From: Ottowia massiliensis
GTDB lineage: Bacteria > Pseudomonadota > Gammaproteobacteria > Burkholderiales > Burkholderiaceae_C
Direction of reading: 5' to 3'
Assembly (NCBI RefSeq): GCF_900240305.1
Contig: NZ_LT964854.1
Location: 434,001-498,000, forward strand
Length of the DNA stretch: 64,000 nt
A program made the position numbers and the translations under genes. The notes beneath the pieces are model-generated. The model ran no database searches and had not been told where the DNA came from. It saw only the letters and a program-made list of their open reading frames with translations. Positions 17,534 to 25,857 of this stretch are shown here, piece after piece. Position 1 is the stretch's first letter, and each line of letters opens with the position of its first letter.

Positions 17534-18212
17534 GCAACAAGCCGTCTTGCAGGCCAGCGGCCTGACCAAGCGCTTTGCCGAAGGGCAAATCGACGTTGCC
17601 GTGCTGCACGGCATAGACCTGACCGTGCGCGCGGGCCAGACGCTGGCCATCGTCGGCCAGTCAGGCTCCGGCAAAAGCACCCTTTTGCACCTGCTCGGCG
17701 GGCTGGACGCGCCCAGCAGCGGCAGCGTGCGCCTGATGGGGCAGGACTTCGCCGCCCTCACGCCCGCCCGGCAGGGCCTGCTGCGCAACCGGCACCTGGG
17801 CTTTGTCTACCAGTTCCACCACTTGCTGCCCGAATTCAGCGCGCTGGAAAACGTGGCCATGCCCCTGACCATGCGCCGCCTGCCCGCCAGCGCCGCCAAC
17901 GGGCAGGCCGCGCAAATGCTCGCGCGCGTGGGCCTGGCCGAACGCCTGCACCACCGCCCCGCCGAACTCTCGGGCGGCGAGCGCCAGCGCGTGGCCATCG
18001 CCCGCGCCCTGGTCACCCAGCCCGCCTGCGTGCTGGCCGACGAACCCACAGGCAACCTCGACCGCGCCACGGCCGATGCCGTCTTCGCCCTCATGTTCGA
18101 CCTGGCGGCCCAGCAAGGCACGGCCTTCGTGCTCGTCACGCACGACCAGCAACTGGCCGCGCGCTGCTCACGCCGCCTCACGCTCACGCACGGAAGGCTG
18201 ACGGAAGGCTGA
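17526..18212 (+). CDS. lolD: LolD, lipoprotein-releasing ABC ATPase
   Basis: A 228-residue ATPase partner of the lolC product. Walker A is GQSGSGKST (near residue 40), the ABC signature is LSGGERQRVAIARAL, and the Walker B/H-loop region is CVLADEPTGNLD with VTHDQ. FVYQFHHLLPEFSALENV is typical of LolD/MacB-class proteins. ATG 17526 lies inside the end of lolC, so the two are likely translationally coupled. Downstream are a repeat copy and a transposase scrap. Confidence 0.95.
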   Translation: MNEQQAVLQASGLTKRFAEGQIDVAVLHGIDLTVRAGQTLAIVGQSGSGKSTLLHLLGGLDAPSSGSVRLMGQDFAALTPARQGLLRNRHLGFVYQFHHLLPEFSALENVAMPLTMRRLPASAANGQAAQMLARVGLAERLHHRPAELSGGERQRVAIARALVTQPACVLADEPTGNLDRATADAVFALMFDLAAQQGTAFVLVTHDQQLAARCSRRLTLTHGRLTEG

Positions 18213-18278
18213 AGGCGCGGCCCCGGCATCCCGCCCGGACATTTCACGCCAGCGCTCCGCGCAGGTATTCCGCCCTTT

Positions 18279-18368
18279 ATTTCGCTCCTCTATTCATAGC
18301 ATGAGGTCCTAGAACAGATTGTGGCACACGGCATTTTCGCCCCTCTGGATTCGCTCCTCTTTTTGAGG
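18279..18368 (-). repeat. Dispersed intergenic repeat, copy 6
   Basis: ATTTCGCTCCTCTATTCATA, GCATGAGGTCCTAG and TGGATTCGCTCCTCTTTTTG. It lies between convergent lolD and ftsB and directly abuts the transposase remnant at 18376. Confidence 0.85.
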
Positions 18369-18375
18369 CTATTGA

Positions 18376-18576
18376 CGCCGCCCGGCCAAGCACTTTGCTG
18401 AAATGAGCAAAAGAGAGGGCCACGGTTTTGAGGCGCTGCCCAAGCGCTGGGTTGTGGAGAGGACTTTTGCCTGGTTGAGTCAATCTCGCAGGCGCTCCAA
18501 AGACGACGAAGTCACTGCCCTCTTCAGCCGAAGCATTCGCGAAGATCGCCTGCATTCGGCGCGGTCAGGCTCCTGA
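18376..18576 (+). pseudogene. C-terminal scrap of an IS5-family transposase
   Basis: An open frame without a start encodes AKHFAEMSKREGHGFEALPK followed by RWVVERTFAWLSQSRRRSKD. The RWVVERTFAWL block is the C-terminal transposase signature of IS5-type (IS1031/IS427) DDE enzymes. Everything N-terminal is missing, so it is a dead fragment of about 66 codons. Its frame is unrelated to the element near 33.8 kb. Confidence 0.8.
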
Positions 18577-18598
18577 AATAACTTTTGGGGCAGCCTCT

Positions 18599-18877
18599 TC
18601 AGGGCTTTTCGTACTGCACGAAGATTTCGTTGGGCTTGACCATGCTCAGATCGTGGCGCGCCTTTTCTTCCACGGTATCCAGGCCGTCGCGCAGGTCGGC
18701 CACTTCGGAAGCGAGCTGGTCAATTTGCAGCTGGGCCTGCGCGTTGGCGGCTTTTTGCTCGCGCAGGCGTTGGCGCAGTTCGGCCACTTCAGGCAGGCTG
18801 CCACGGCCGGTTTGCAGTTGCACGTGCAGCGCAGCGAGCAGCAGCAGAAGAATGGCGACGACGATGCGTTGGGTCAT
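18599..18877 (-). CDS. ftsB: Cell division protein FtsB
   Basis: A 92-residue bitopic protein: a short cytoplasmic tail, one TM helix (VVAILLLLLAALHVQL, residues ~5-20), then a leucine-zipper coiled coil (ELRQRLREQKAANAQAQLQI) and the conserved C-terminal block DTVEEKARHDLSMVKPNEIF. FtsB with FtsL and FtsQ links early and late divisome steps. The position downstream of eno is the usual proteobacterial one. Confidence 0.93.
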   Translation of the reverse strand: MTQRIVVAILLLLLAALHVQLQTGRGSLPEVAELRQRLREQKAANAQAQLQIDQLASEVADLRDGLDTVEEKARHDLSMVKPNEIFVQYEKP

Positions 18878-18982
18878 GGCAGGCCTGGCAGGGCGCGTTC
18901 AGCAAGGGCGGGGGCGGAGAAGGGCGGATGCTATCGTTTCTGGAACGCCGCCGCGCCTTCTTCCGGCCCGTGCGGCGGCGCG

Positions 18983-20269
18983 TCAGCGCAGGTTGTAGAA
19001 GGCGTCGCGGCCCGGGTACACCGCCGTTTCGCCCAGGTCTTCTTCGATGCGCAGCAGCTGGTTGTATTTGGCCATGCGGTCAGAGCGCGAGAGCGAGCCG
19101 GTTTTGATTTGCCCGGCGTTGGCGCCCACGGCAATGTCGGCAATGGTGCTGTCTTCCGTTTCGCCGCTGCGGTGGCTGATGACGGCGGTGTAGCCCGCGC
19201 GCTTGGCCATTTCAATGGCCTGGAAGGTTTCGGTCAGCGTGCCGATCTGGTTGATTTTGATGAGGATGGAGTTGGCAATGCCGCGCTCGATGCCTTCTTT
19301 CAGAATCTTCGTGTTGGTCACGAACAGGTCGTCGCCCACCAGCTGCACTTTTTTGCCCAGCCGTTCGGTGAGCAGTTTCCAGCCGTCCCAGTCGCCTTCG
19401 GCCATGCCGTCTTCGATGCTGATGATGGGGTATTTGTCGGCCCAGGCGGCCAGCATGTCGGCCCAGGCGCTGGCGGTGAGCTGAAGGCCGCCTTCGCCGG
19501 CCAGCACGTATTGGCCGTCTTTGTAGAACTCGCTGGCGGCGCAGTCCAGGCCCAGCACGATGTCTTGCCCGGCCGTGTAGCCCGCCTGGTCGATGGCTTG
19601 CAAGATGAGTTCAATGGCCGCTTCGTGGCTGGGCACGTTGGGGGCAAAGCCGCCTTCGTCGCCCACGGCGGTGGGCATGCCTTTGTCGTTGATGATTTTC
19701 TTGAGCGCGTGAAACACTTCCGCGCCCTGGCGCAGCGCCTCGCGGAAAGACGGCGCGCCCACGGGGATGATCATGAATTCCTGCAAGTCCAGGCTGTTGT
19801 TGGCGTGCGCGCCGCCGTTGATGACATTCATCATGGGCACCGGCAGCTGGCAGCCGTTCATGCCGCTAAAGTAGCGGTACAGCGGCAGGCCGCTTTCTTC
19901 GGCGGCGGCGCGCGCCACGGCCATGCTCACGGCCAGCGTGGCATTGGCGCCCAGGCGGTTTTTGTTGTCGGTGCCGTCCAGCTCGATCAGGGTTTTGTCC
20001 AGAAAGGCTTGCTCGCTGGCGTCCAGCCCCATCACGGCTTCGGTGATTTCGGTGTTCACGTGCTCCACGGCGCGCAGCACGCCTTTGCCGCCGTAGCGTT
20101 TTTTGTCGCCGTCGCGCAGCTCGATGGCTTCGCGGCTGCCGGTGGATGCGCCGCTGGGCACGGCGGCGCGCCCCATCACGCCGCTTTCCAGCAGCACGTC
20201 GCATTCAACGGTGGGGTTGCCCCGGCTGTCCAGAATTTCGCGGCCCACGATATCGACGATGGCGCTCAT
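18983..20269 (-). CDS. eno: Enolase
   Basis: A 428-residue enolase, converting 2-phosphoglycerate to phosphoenolpyruvate. Motifs include MSAIVDIVGREILDSRGNPT at the N-terminus, the flexible loop SGASTGSREA, Mg ligand regions (SIEDGMAEGDWDGW and GDDLFVTN), and KINQIGTLTET. The length is standard. The start at 20269 has a GGAGAAACC-type site. It lies between a DUF1330 gene and ftsB, all in the same direction. Confidence 0.97.
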   Translation of the reverse strand: MSAIVDIVGREILDSRGNPTVECDVLLESGVMGRAAVPSGASTGSREAIELRDGDKKRYGGKGVLRAVEHVNTEITEAVMGLDASEQAFLDKTLIELDGTDNKNRLGANATLAVSMAVARAAAEESGLPLYRYFSGMNGCQLPVPMMNVINGGAHANNSLDLQEFMIIPVGAPSFREALRQGAEVFHALKKIINDKGMPTAVGDEGGFAPNVPSHEAAIELILQAIDQAGYTAGQDIVLGLDCAASEFYKDGQYVLAGEGGLQLTASAWADMLAAWADKYPIISIEDGMAEGDWDGWKLLTERLGKKVQLVGDDLFVTNTKILKEGIERGIANSILIKINQIGTLTETFQAIEMAKRAGYTAVISHRSGETEDSTIADIAVGANAGQIKTGSLSRSDRMAKYNQLLRIEEDLGETAVYPGRDAFYNLR

Positions 20270-20322
20270 GAGGTTTCTCCTTTTCGCAAATGGTTGGGAA
20301 TGAATGTGGAAGGATTGCTCCT

Positions 20323-20406
20323 GAAACGGGAGCGGATGAAAGGGTCTGAAAACGGCTTCAGCGCCCATTGGACGGGCGCTGCAACTATTGAAACAGGAGC
20401 AAAAAA
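20323..20406 (+). repeat. Dispersed intergenic repeat, copy 15 (diverged)
   Basis: CGGGAGCGGATGAAAGGGTC and TGAAAACGGCTTCAGCGCCC match the left half, and AACTATTGAAACAGGAGCAA the right end. The conserved core ACTAGGACCTCATG is replaced by TGGACGGGCGCTGC. It lies between eno and the DUF1330 gene. Confidence 0.55.
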
Positions 20407-20443
20407 ACAGGGGCGACAAACGGGCGGGCTGCCCGCCTTATCT

Positions 20444-20731
20444 CTACAGGCCCTCGACGCAGATCATGTTGAACACGCCCGCGCCTTCACGCGCCTGGCG
20501 CGCCTTGCGGTATTCGGCGCTGTCGTAAAAGGCGCGCGCCGCCGCGTAGCTGGGAAAGCGGATGATCACCGTGCGCTCGTGCGCTGCGCCTTCCAGCACC
20601 TGCTGCTGGCCGCCGCGCGCGATGAATTCGCCGCCATGCGCGGCCACGGCTTCAGTGCTCCAGCGCCGGTATTCGGCCATTTGCTCGGGACGGGTGGTGT
20701 GAACGTTGGCGATGATGTAGCCAAAGGGCAT
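20444..20731 (-). CDS. DUF1330 family protein
   Basis: A 95-residue small ferredoxin-like (dimeric alpha-beta barrel) protein. The pattern YIIANVHTTRPEQMAEYRRW, the central GGEFIARGG and the FPSYAAARAFYDSAEYRKAR helix are typical of DUF1330. No enzyme activity is established for the family. It sits between kdsA and eno, and I recall the same arrangement in other Burkholderiales. An AAGGAGATC site precedes the start. Confidence 0.88.
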   Translation of the reverse strand: MPFGYIIANVHTTRPEQMAEYRRWSTEAVAAHGGEFIARGGQQQVLEGAAHERTVIIRFPSYAAARAFYDSAEYRKARQAREGAGVFNMICVEGL

Positions 20732-20771
20732 GGGAAAAGATCTCCTTGAGTCAGACAGGGGGGGCGGACGC

Positions 20772-21629
20772 TCAGGCCGAAAAGCTGTTTTCCAGAAAGC
20801 CGTTTTTCTTGGTCACGGCGTCCAGCGCCATCAAGGTTTCCAGCAGCGCCCGCATGTGCTTGAGCGGCACGGCGTTGGGGCCGTCAGAAAGAGCGTTTTG
20901 CGGATCGGGGTGGGTTTCCATGAAAACGCCAGCCACGCCTACGGCCACGGCCGCGCGCGCCAGCACGGGCACCATCTCGCGCTGGCCGCCGCTGCTGGCG
21001 CCCAGGCCGCCGGGCAGCTGCACGCTGTGCGTGGCGTCAAACACCACGGGCGCGCCCGTCTCGCGCATGATGGCCAGGCTGCGCATGTCGGAAACGAGGT
21101 TGTTGTAGCCAAAGCAGGCGCCGCGCTCGCAGGCCATGAAGCGGTCTTCGGGCAGGCCCGCCTCGCGCGCGGCGGCGCGGGCTTTGCCGATGACGTTTTT
21201 CATGTCGTGCGGGGCCAGAAACTGGCCCTTTTTGATGTTCACCGGCTTGCCGCTTTGCGCCACGGCGCGGATGAAATCGGTCTGGCGGCACAAAAAGGCC
21301 GGGGTTTGCAGCACATCGACCACGGCGGCGGCGGCGGGGATTTCGGCTTCGGTGTGCACGTCGGTCAGCACGGGCACGCCCACCTCTTTTTTGACTTTGG
21401 CCAGGATGTGCAGCCCCTTTTCCATGCCGGGGCCGCGAAAACTGCTGCCGCTGGAGCGGTTGGCTTTGTCGTAGCTGCTTTTGAAGATGAAGGGGATGCC
21501 CAGCGCCGAAGTGATTTCCTTGAGCTGCCCGGCCACGTCGATTTGCAATTGTTCGGATTCGACCACGCAGGGGCCGGCGATGAGAAACAGGGGCCGGTCA
21601 AGGCCGATGGGAAAGCCGCAGAGGTTCAT
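20772..21629 (-). CDS. kdsA: KDO-8-phosphate synthase
   Basis: A 285-residue enzyme that condenses arabinose 5-phosphate with phosphoenolpyruvate to give KDO 8-phosphate, for lipopolysaccharide inner core. Motifs: LIAGPCVVES near the start, FKSSYDKANRSSGSSFRGPG, DVHTEAEI, QTPAFLCRQTD, NIKKGQFLAPHDM and FMETHPDPQNALSDGPNA. MNLCGFPIGLDRPLFLIAGP at 21629 is taken as the start. pyrG usually lies upstream of kdsA in related bacteria; here an alpha/beta hydrolase is found instead. An 11-bp tandem repeat sits just upstream. Confidence 0.95.
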   Translation of the reverse strand: MNLCGFPIGLDRPLFLIAGPCVVESEQLQIDVAGQLKEITSALGIPFIFKSSYDKANRSSGSSFRGPGMEKGLHILAKVKKEVGVPVLTDVHTEAEIPAAAAVVDVLQTPAFLCRQTDFIRAVAQSGKPVNIKKGQFLAPHDMKNVIGKARAAAREAGLPEDRFMACERGACFGYNNLVSDMRSLAIMRETGAPVVFDATHSVQLPGGLGASSGGQREMVPVLARAAVAVGVAGVFMETHPDPQNALSDGPNAVPLKHMRALLETLMALDAVTKKNGFLENSFSA

Positions 21630-21665
21630 GGCGAAAGTGTCTGGAATCAAAGAAGTGCGAAATGC

Positions 21666-21709
21666 GCGACTGGGGCGCGACTGGGGCGCGACTGGGGCGC
21701 GACTGGGGC
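21666..21709. repeat. Four exact 11-bp tandem repeats
   Basis: GCGACTGGGGC is repeated four times without mismatch in the gap between the alpha/beta hydrolase gene and kdsA, about 40-80 nt upstream of the kdsA start. Copy number could vary by slippage and alter kdsA leader length. Confidence 0.95.
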
Positions 21710-21761
21710 GAACGGGCGATTTTCGGCAATCTCCCGGCCGGGCCAGGCCAGCGATGCAGCG

Positions 21762-22547
21762 TCAGCCGAAAAAAGCGGCCAGCGCGGGCGCAAGGAGAGC
21801 GGGCGCGTCGCGCTGGGCATCGTGCCCGGCAAAAGGCGCATTGAGCAAGGCGCTGCCAGCGATGTGCTGCTGCAAGGCGGCCAGCTCTTGCAGGCTGCAC
21901 AGCTCGTCTGCGTCGCCCCGTATCAGCAAGGTGGGCGCAGTGATGGCGCGCACGGCTTCGCCGGGGTAGTTGCCGGGCTGCGCGTTGGTCCACAAGGTTT
22001 TGACGGCTTGCAGCAGGCTGGCGAAATCAGGCTGCGGATTGCAAGCCTGGTAGTCAGGCAAGGCGTTGGGGAACAGGCCCGCCCAGTCGTCTTGCGTCAG
22101 CCCTTGCAGCATGGGCAGCGCGGGGTCATCCGCCGCCAGCCGCCATTGCGCGCCGATGGCGGCCAGTTGCAGCACTTGGAACGGGCCGTTTTCAGCCGCT
22201 AGCCGGTAACCCGCAATGCCGCCGTCGCTAAAGCCCAGCACGCGCGCCGCAGCAATGCCCAATTGCCGCATGACGGCGATCACATCTGACTGATACAGGG
22301 CATACGTGAGCGCCTGGCCGCCCAGCGTGGAGCGGCCATGCCCGCGAAAGTCCATGCCAATGAGGCGCAAGCGCTGCGCCAGCGCGGGCAGCACGGGGTT
22401 GAGATCGCGCATGTCACCCAGGCCGCCATGCAGGCAGAGCAAAGGCGGGCCATCTGGCTGGCCTGCCTCTTCCACGTAGATCTGCGCGTCGCCCACGGGC
22501 AGAACGCGCCCGCAGGCGTGATTAAAAGCGGTGCGGATGGAGGGCAT
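21762..22547 (-). CDS. Alpha/beta-fold hydrolase
   Basis: A 261-residue hydrolase. The oxyanion region is LLCLHGGLGD, the nucleophile elbow is GFSDGG with catalytic Ser, the acid is likely Asp in LIRGDADELC, and His is in APFAGHDAQRD. No signal peptide is seen, so it is cytoplasmic. The substrate cannot be told. Start at MPSIRTAFNHACGRVLPVGD; the longer open frame upstream is Arg/Ala-rich and unlikely. It is in the same direction as kdsA, 132 nt upstream, occupying the usual place of pyrG. Confidence 0.82.
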   Translation of the reverse strand: MPSIRTAFNHACGRVLPVGDAQIYVEEAGQPDGPPLLCLHGGLGDMRDLNPVLPALAQRLRLIGMDFRGHGRSTLGGQALTYALYQSDVIAVMRQLGIAAARVLGFSDGGIAGYRLAAENGPFQVLQLAAIGAQWRLAADDPALPMLQGLTQDDWAGLFPNALPDYQACNPQPDFASLLQAVKTLWTNAQPGNYPGEAVRAITAPTLLIRGDADELCSLQELAALQQHIAGSALLNAPFAGHDAQRDAPALLAPALAAFFG

Positions 22548-22776
22548 GGCCGTGCCTTTCAAGCGGTGAAGGAAGACGGAAAAAACGGAGGCAGACGCGC
22601 GGGAAGCCGGCGGCGTGCGGCGGGCATTGTGCGCTTGTGCTCTTGAACAACGGGCGCATTCGGGGGCTTCTGGCCACTGCCAGCGCCTTCGCTGGCGCCG
22701 ACGCATCGCTGAAGCGGCGCTTGCAGCGGCTTGTTCAGACGGGCCGCCGATGGGCCGGTTCCACACGGGCCAGATA

Positions 22777-22866
22777 CATCAAAAACAAGAGCAAATATAA
22801 AGGGGGCTAAATGACTTTCAGCGCAGTTTCGACTAGGACATCATGCTATCGAATCAAGAGCTAATA
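22777..22866 (+). repeat. Dispersed intergenic repeat, copy 7
   Basis: ATCAAAAACAAGAGCAAATA, CGACTAGGACATCATGCTAT and CGAATCAAGAGCTAATAAA match the family. It lies in the 415-bp gap between the alpha/beta hydrolase and maf; the rest of that gap shows nothing recognisable. Confidence 0.85.
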
Positions 22867-22962
22867 AAGGCCATCAAACCTACTGGGCTACGCTGCGGCG
22901 TCCCTGCGCCCCGTGGCGTTAGGGCCTGTTGGAAAGCCCTTGAAACTACGCGCTGACTGCCA

Positions 22963-23565
22963 TCAAGCCCTGCACATCACGCCCGCCGCCTCCAGCAGCT
23001 GCGCCGTCTCGAACAGCGGCAGGCCCATGATGCCGCTGTAGCTGCCGCTGATGTGCTCGATGAACGCCGCCGCCCGCCCCTGCACGCCGTAAGCGCCGGC
23101 CTTGCCGCGCGGCTCGCCGCTGGCCACATAAGCGGCAATGCGGCTGGCGCTCAAACAAGCCAGGCGCACTTGCGAGCGGCTCAAGGCCGCCAGCGGCTGC
23201 CCCGCCAGCGGCCACAGGCGGATGGCCGTGAGCACTTCATGCGTGCGGCCCGACAGACGCGCCAGCATGCGGGCGGCCTCGTCATCGTCTGCGGGCTTGC
23301 CCAGGATGCCGCCGTCCAGCGCCACCGTGGTGTCGGCGCAAAGCACGGGCGCAGGCGGCAGGCCGCGCGCTTGCAGGCGCTGCACAGCCGCTTGCAGCTT
23401 CAGCCCCGTCACGCGCTGCACGTAGCGATCGGGCGGCTCGCCGGGCAGCACGGCTTCCAGCGCTTCGGCATCTTCGCCCGCTTCGGGCAGCAGCAATTCG
23501 TGATGCACGCCGATTTGCTCCAGCAACTGGCGGCGGCGCGGACTTTGTGAGGCCAGGTAAATCAT
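22963..23565 (-). CDS. maf: Maf-family nucleoside triphosphate pyrophosphatase
   Basis: A 200-residue Maf/YhdE-type house-cleaning pyrophosphatase acting on non-canonical or dTTP/UTP substrates. The family start is clear: IYLASQSPRRRQLLEQIGV; then CADTTVALDGGILGKPADDD and AYGVQGRAAAFIEHISGSYS with GIMGLPLFET. It follows rlmH in the same direction (57-nt gap), a common betaproteobacterial pair, but the usual flanks (rsfS before, rng after) are missing. Both sides of the pair carry a dispersed repeat copy. Confidence 0.93.
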   Translation of the reverse strand: MIYLASQSPRRRQLLEQIGVHHELLLPEAGEDAEALEAVLPGEPPDRYVQRVTGLKLQAAVQRLQARGLPPAPVLCADTTVALDGGILGKPADDDEAARMLARLSGRTHEVLTAIRLWPLAGQPLAALSRSQVRLACLSASRIAAYVASGEPRGKAGAYGVQGRAAAFIEHISGSYSGIMGLPLFETAQLLEAAGVMCRA

Positions 23566-23622
23566 GACGGGCAGGCTACTGCATTGGCGTTGGCTGTATT
23601 CACGTTCGCTGCATCCACGCGC

Positions 23623-24102
23623 TCACTCGCGGTGATAGGGATGCCCCGCATTCACCGACCAGGCGCGGTAAAGCTGCTCGATCAGCAGCACGCGCGCCAG
23701 GGCGTGCGGCAGCGTCAAGTCCGACAGGCGCAGGCGCTCGTGGGCGGCCTCGCGCAGCGCGGCATCCAGCCCGTCCGGCCCGCCAATGAGCAAGGCCACG
23801 CTGGCATTCATGCCCTGCGCCTGCTGCCAGTGCTTCAGGCGCGCGGCCAGCGCCTGTGTACGCAGCGCCTGGCCGCGCTCGTCCAGCGCCACAAGGTGCG
23901 CGCCCTTGGGCAGCGCCGCCTCAATGCGCACGCGCTCGGCAGCCATGAGTTGCGCCGCCGTTTTGCCGCCCGCGCGCGGCTCGGCCTTGATGGCTTTGAG
24001 CTGCACTTTCAGCTCTGGCGGAAAGCGCTTGGCGTAGTCGTCCCACGCCGCTTGCGCCCAGGCCGGCATGCGCTGGCCGACGGCGATGATGGTGAGTTTC
24101 AT
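23623..24102 (-). CDS. rlmH: 23S rRNA pseudouridine-1915 N3-methyltransferase RlmH
   Basis: A 159-residue SPOUT-class methyltransferase that modifies pseudouridine 1915 in helix 69 of 23S rRNA. The SAM-binding trefoil knot is shown by VALLIGGPDGL, SDLTLPHALARVLLIEQLYR and the C-terminal AWSVNAGHPYHRE, essentially invariant in the family. MKLTIIAVGQRMPAWAQAAW is a standard start. rsfS, the normal upstream neighbour, is absent. Confidence 0.96.
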   Translation of the reverse strand: MKLTIIAVGQRMPAWAQAAWDDYAKRFPPELKVQLKAIKAEPRAGGKTAAQLMAAERVRIEAALPKGAHLVALDERGQALRTQALAARLKHWQQAQGMNASVALLIGGPDGLDAALREAAHERLRLSDLTLPHALARVLLIEQLYRAWSVNAGHPYHRE

Positions 24103-24240
24103 GTGGCAAAAGAGGCGGCAAAAGCGGCAAGAAAAATGATTTTGCAGGCGGCCAGATGCGAGAGGCCGTATTCAGCCGCCGTGCAGCCCGCCCAATGGGC
24201 TTTTCCGCACTGCTGGCGACCTGCACGCCTGTCTGCATTC

Positions 24241-24329
24241 ATCGAAAACAGGAGCAAATTCAAGAGGTCTGAAATACCGTTTCTCGCAGATTTCACCAAG
24301 ATCTCATGCTATGGTTTAAAGAGCAAAAA
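24241..24329 (+). repeat. Dispersed intergenic repeat, copy 8
   Basis: ATCGAAAACAGGAGCAAATT, CAAGAGGTCTGAAATACCGT and TCTCATGCTATGGTTTAAAG then AGCAAA. It lies between the GNAT gene and rlmH in a 337-bp gap; nothing else is recognised there. Confidence 0.85.
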
Positions 24330-24439
24330 ATCTTTGCGTATTCAACCCCGTTGCTCACTGGCCGCGTCTTGCATCTTGCTTTGCGTTTTTTGCTATCCGC
24401 CTGCCACCCCCGCCTCTTGCGGTTCGGGGCATGTGGTTT

Positions 24440-25144
24440 TCAGCGGCCTGCCTTGGCGGCGGCAAGGGCTTGGCGCTGGCGTTCGCGCCGGGGCAGCATG
24501 CCCCATTGCTGCCAGCGCGCGCGGCTGAGGCTGAAGCGTTCTGCTTGTTGGCCGTTGTACGGCGCCAGGCCCACGCGCTCAAAGCCCAATACGCGCAGGC
24601 AGTGCGCGGCCGACCGGTTGCGTGGCGAGCAGTGGCCAAAGACCTGCTCCCGCTTCAAGGTTTGAAAGGCCTGGTTCAGCAGCCATTCGCCGCCGTCGAG
24701 CGCCAGCGCCGCGCCCCATGCGTCAGGGCTGAGGCGCGCGCCTATTTCCAGGGCATCTGGCGCATCCATGAGGTGCACCAGACTGAACCAGCCGCAAAAC
24801 TGCCAGGTGGGCGCTTCAACCAGGGCCAGCAAGGTTTCATGAATTTCGCCCTCGGCATAGGCTTGGCGGGCCTGCGCGACGCTTTCGGCATCGGGCGCGA
24901 TGGCGCGCTCTGCACGCCAGATGCCAGTGCCTTCATACTGCCGGTAAAAGCGCTGCATGCCGTCGATGAAGCGCTGTGCGGCATTTGTGGTGTCCAGCGG
25001 TAAATCATCCATCAGCAACTCACGCACGCGAGGGTTCTGGTGCATGTGCGCAAGGTCAGCGGCATCTTGCCAGGTGAATTCGCTGATTCTCAGGCGCGCG
25101 CTGACTTGAAGGTTCTGAATGGGGCAGGACGGCAAATTCATCAT
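24440..25144 (-). CDS. GNAT-family N-acetyltransferase
   Basis: A 234-residue protein whose C-terminal half fits the RimJ/RimL type of GNAT fold: EIGARLSPDAWGAALALDGG, then HCSPRNRSAAHCLRVLGFER (the acetyl-CoA pyrophosphate-binding region) and RFSLSRARWQ. The N-terminus is ISEFTWQDAADLAHMHQNPR, as in RimJ-like enzymes acting on protein N-termini or small amines. The substrate is unknown. Start at the MMNLPSCP pair; the second Met is an alternative. It stands alone. Confidence 0.8.
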   Translation of the reverse strand: MMNLPSCPIQNLQVSARLRISEFTWQDAADLAHMHQNPRVRELLMDDLPLDTTNAAQRFIDGMQRFYRQYEGTGIWRAERAIAPDAESVAQARQAYAEGEIHETLLALVEAPTWQFCGWFSLVHLMDAPDALEIGARLSPDAWGAALALDGGEWLLNQAFQTLKREQVFGHCSPRNRSAAHCLRVLGFERVGLAPYNGQQAERFSLSRARWQQWGMLPRRERQRQALAAAKAGR

Positions 25145-25857
25145 GAAGCAGCGGCAAATGACGGAGGCGTAAAGGCCGGCGCGTGTTTTGTTTGCCGTCC
25201 CCCGGGCCACGTGTTTATTTCAGAAGCGCGTTCAAAATAGTCTGAATGCCGGTGCGCAGACGCGCAAGGCACAAGCGCCTGGCTGGGCAACCGCGCGATG
25301 CGCCTCTGCGCCTTTGTTTCGGCCTGCCTGCGGGTGGCTTAGGGATGGTTTTTGACGAAGAGGCAATCCAGAAACCGGGCTTGCATCTGGCTGGTGGTTT
25401 CGCCGCTGGCGGGTGGCACGGTCAGCGTGCGGGCCAGCTGAGGGCTTTCGCCATGAAAACCGTACACCTCAGCGGCTTGGCTGGCACCGCCGCTGGTTTG
25501 CGACGCTGGCGCGGGCCAGCCGCCAGCCACCGGCGAAAAACCGGCAGCTGGCAAAAAGGAGGAAGCGAGAGGGTTCATGACGCGGCCAAAAGCAGTTTGC
25601 AAAAAATCGTGACGCCAATGCTATTCGGTTGCAGACTTTTGCGCCACTAGGATCGTTCCCAGGGGGGTATTACCTATTCAGGGCTGAACAGGGTTGGATG
25701 GATGCGCTTTTTCAGCCCCTTGAGGTCCGGTGGCCGCGCCCAGCATTCTTCGGATGCTCTGGACGCCCATCGTCCGCAAGTTTCGGCATAGGCTGCGCGT
25801 GCTGGATTTACTGTTACTCTTTTTTTGGAAGCTCTTCGAAGCCCATAGCCGCCTGCC
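25145..25857. other. Non-coding or weakly coding stretch
   Basis: About 710 bp with no confident gene. A minus-strand frame at 25339-25578 could encode 79 residues (MNPLASSFLPAAGFSPVAGG, Pro/Ser/Ala-rich) but has no ribosome binding site and no recognised similarity. Position 25650-25662 carries GGATCGTTCCCAG, one arm of the palindrome at 27903. Confidence 0.5.
25650..25662 (+). promoter_or_regulatory. Single copy of the 13-bp motif GGATCGTTCCCAG
   Basis: It is identical to one arm of the perfect palindrome at 27903-27938. It lies about 195 bp before the phosphoglycerate-mutase-like gene. Function is inferred only from the repetition; it may be a half-operator. Confidence 0.4.

Noticed and set aside
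25339..25602. A small minus-strand gene of 79-87 codons.
   Set aside because: Pro/Ser/Ala-rich translation, no ribosome binding site, and no similarity; left as part of a non-coding stretch.
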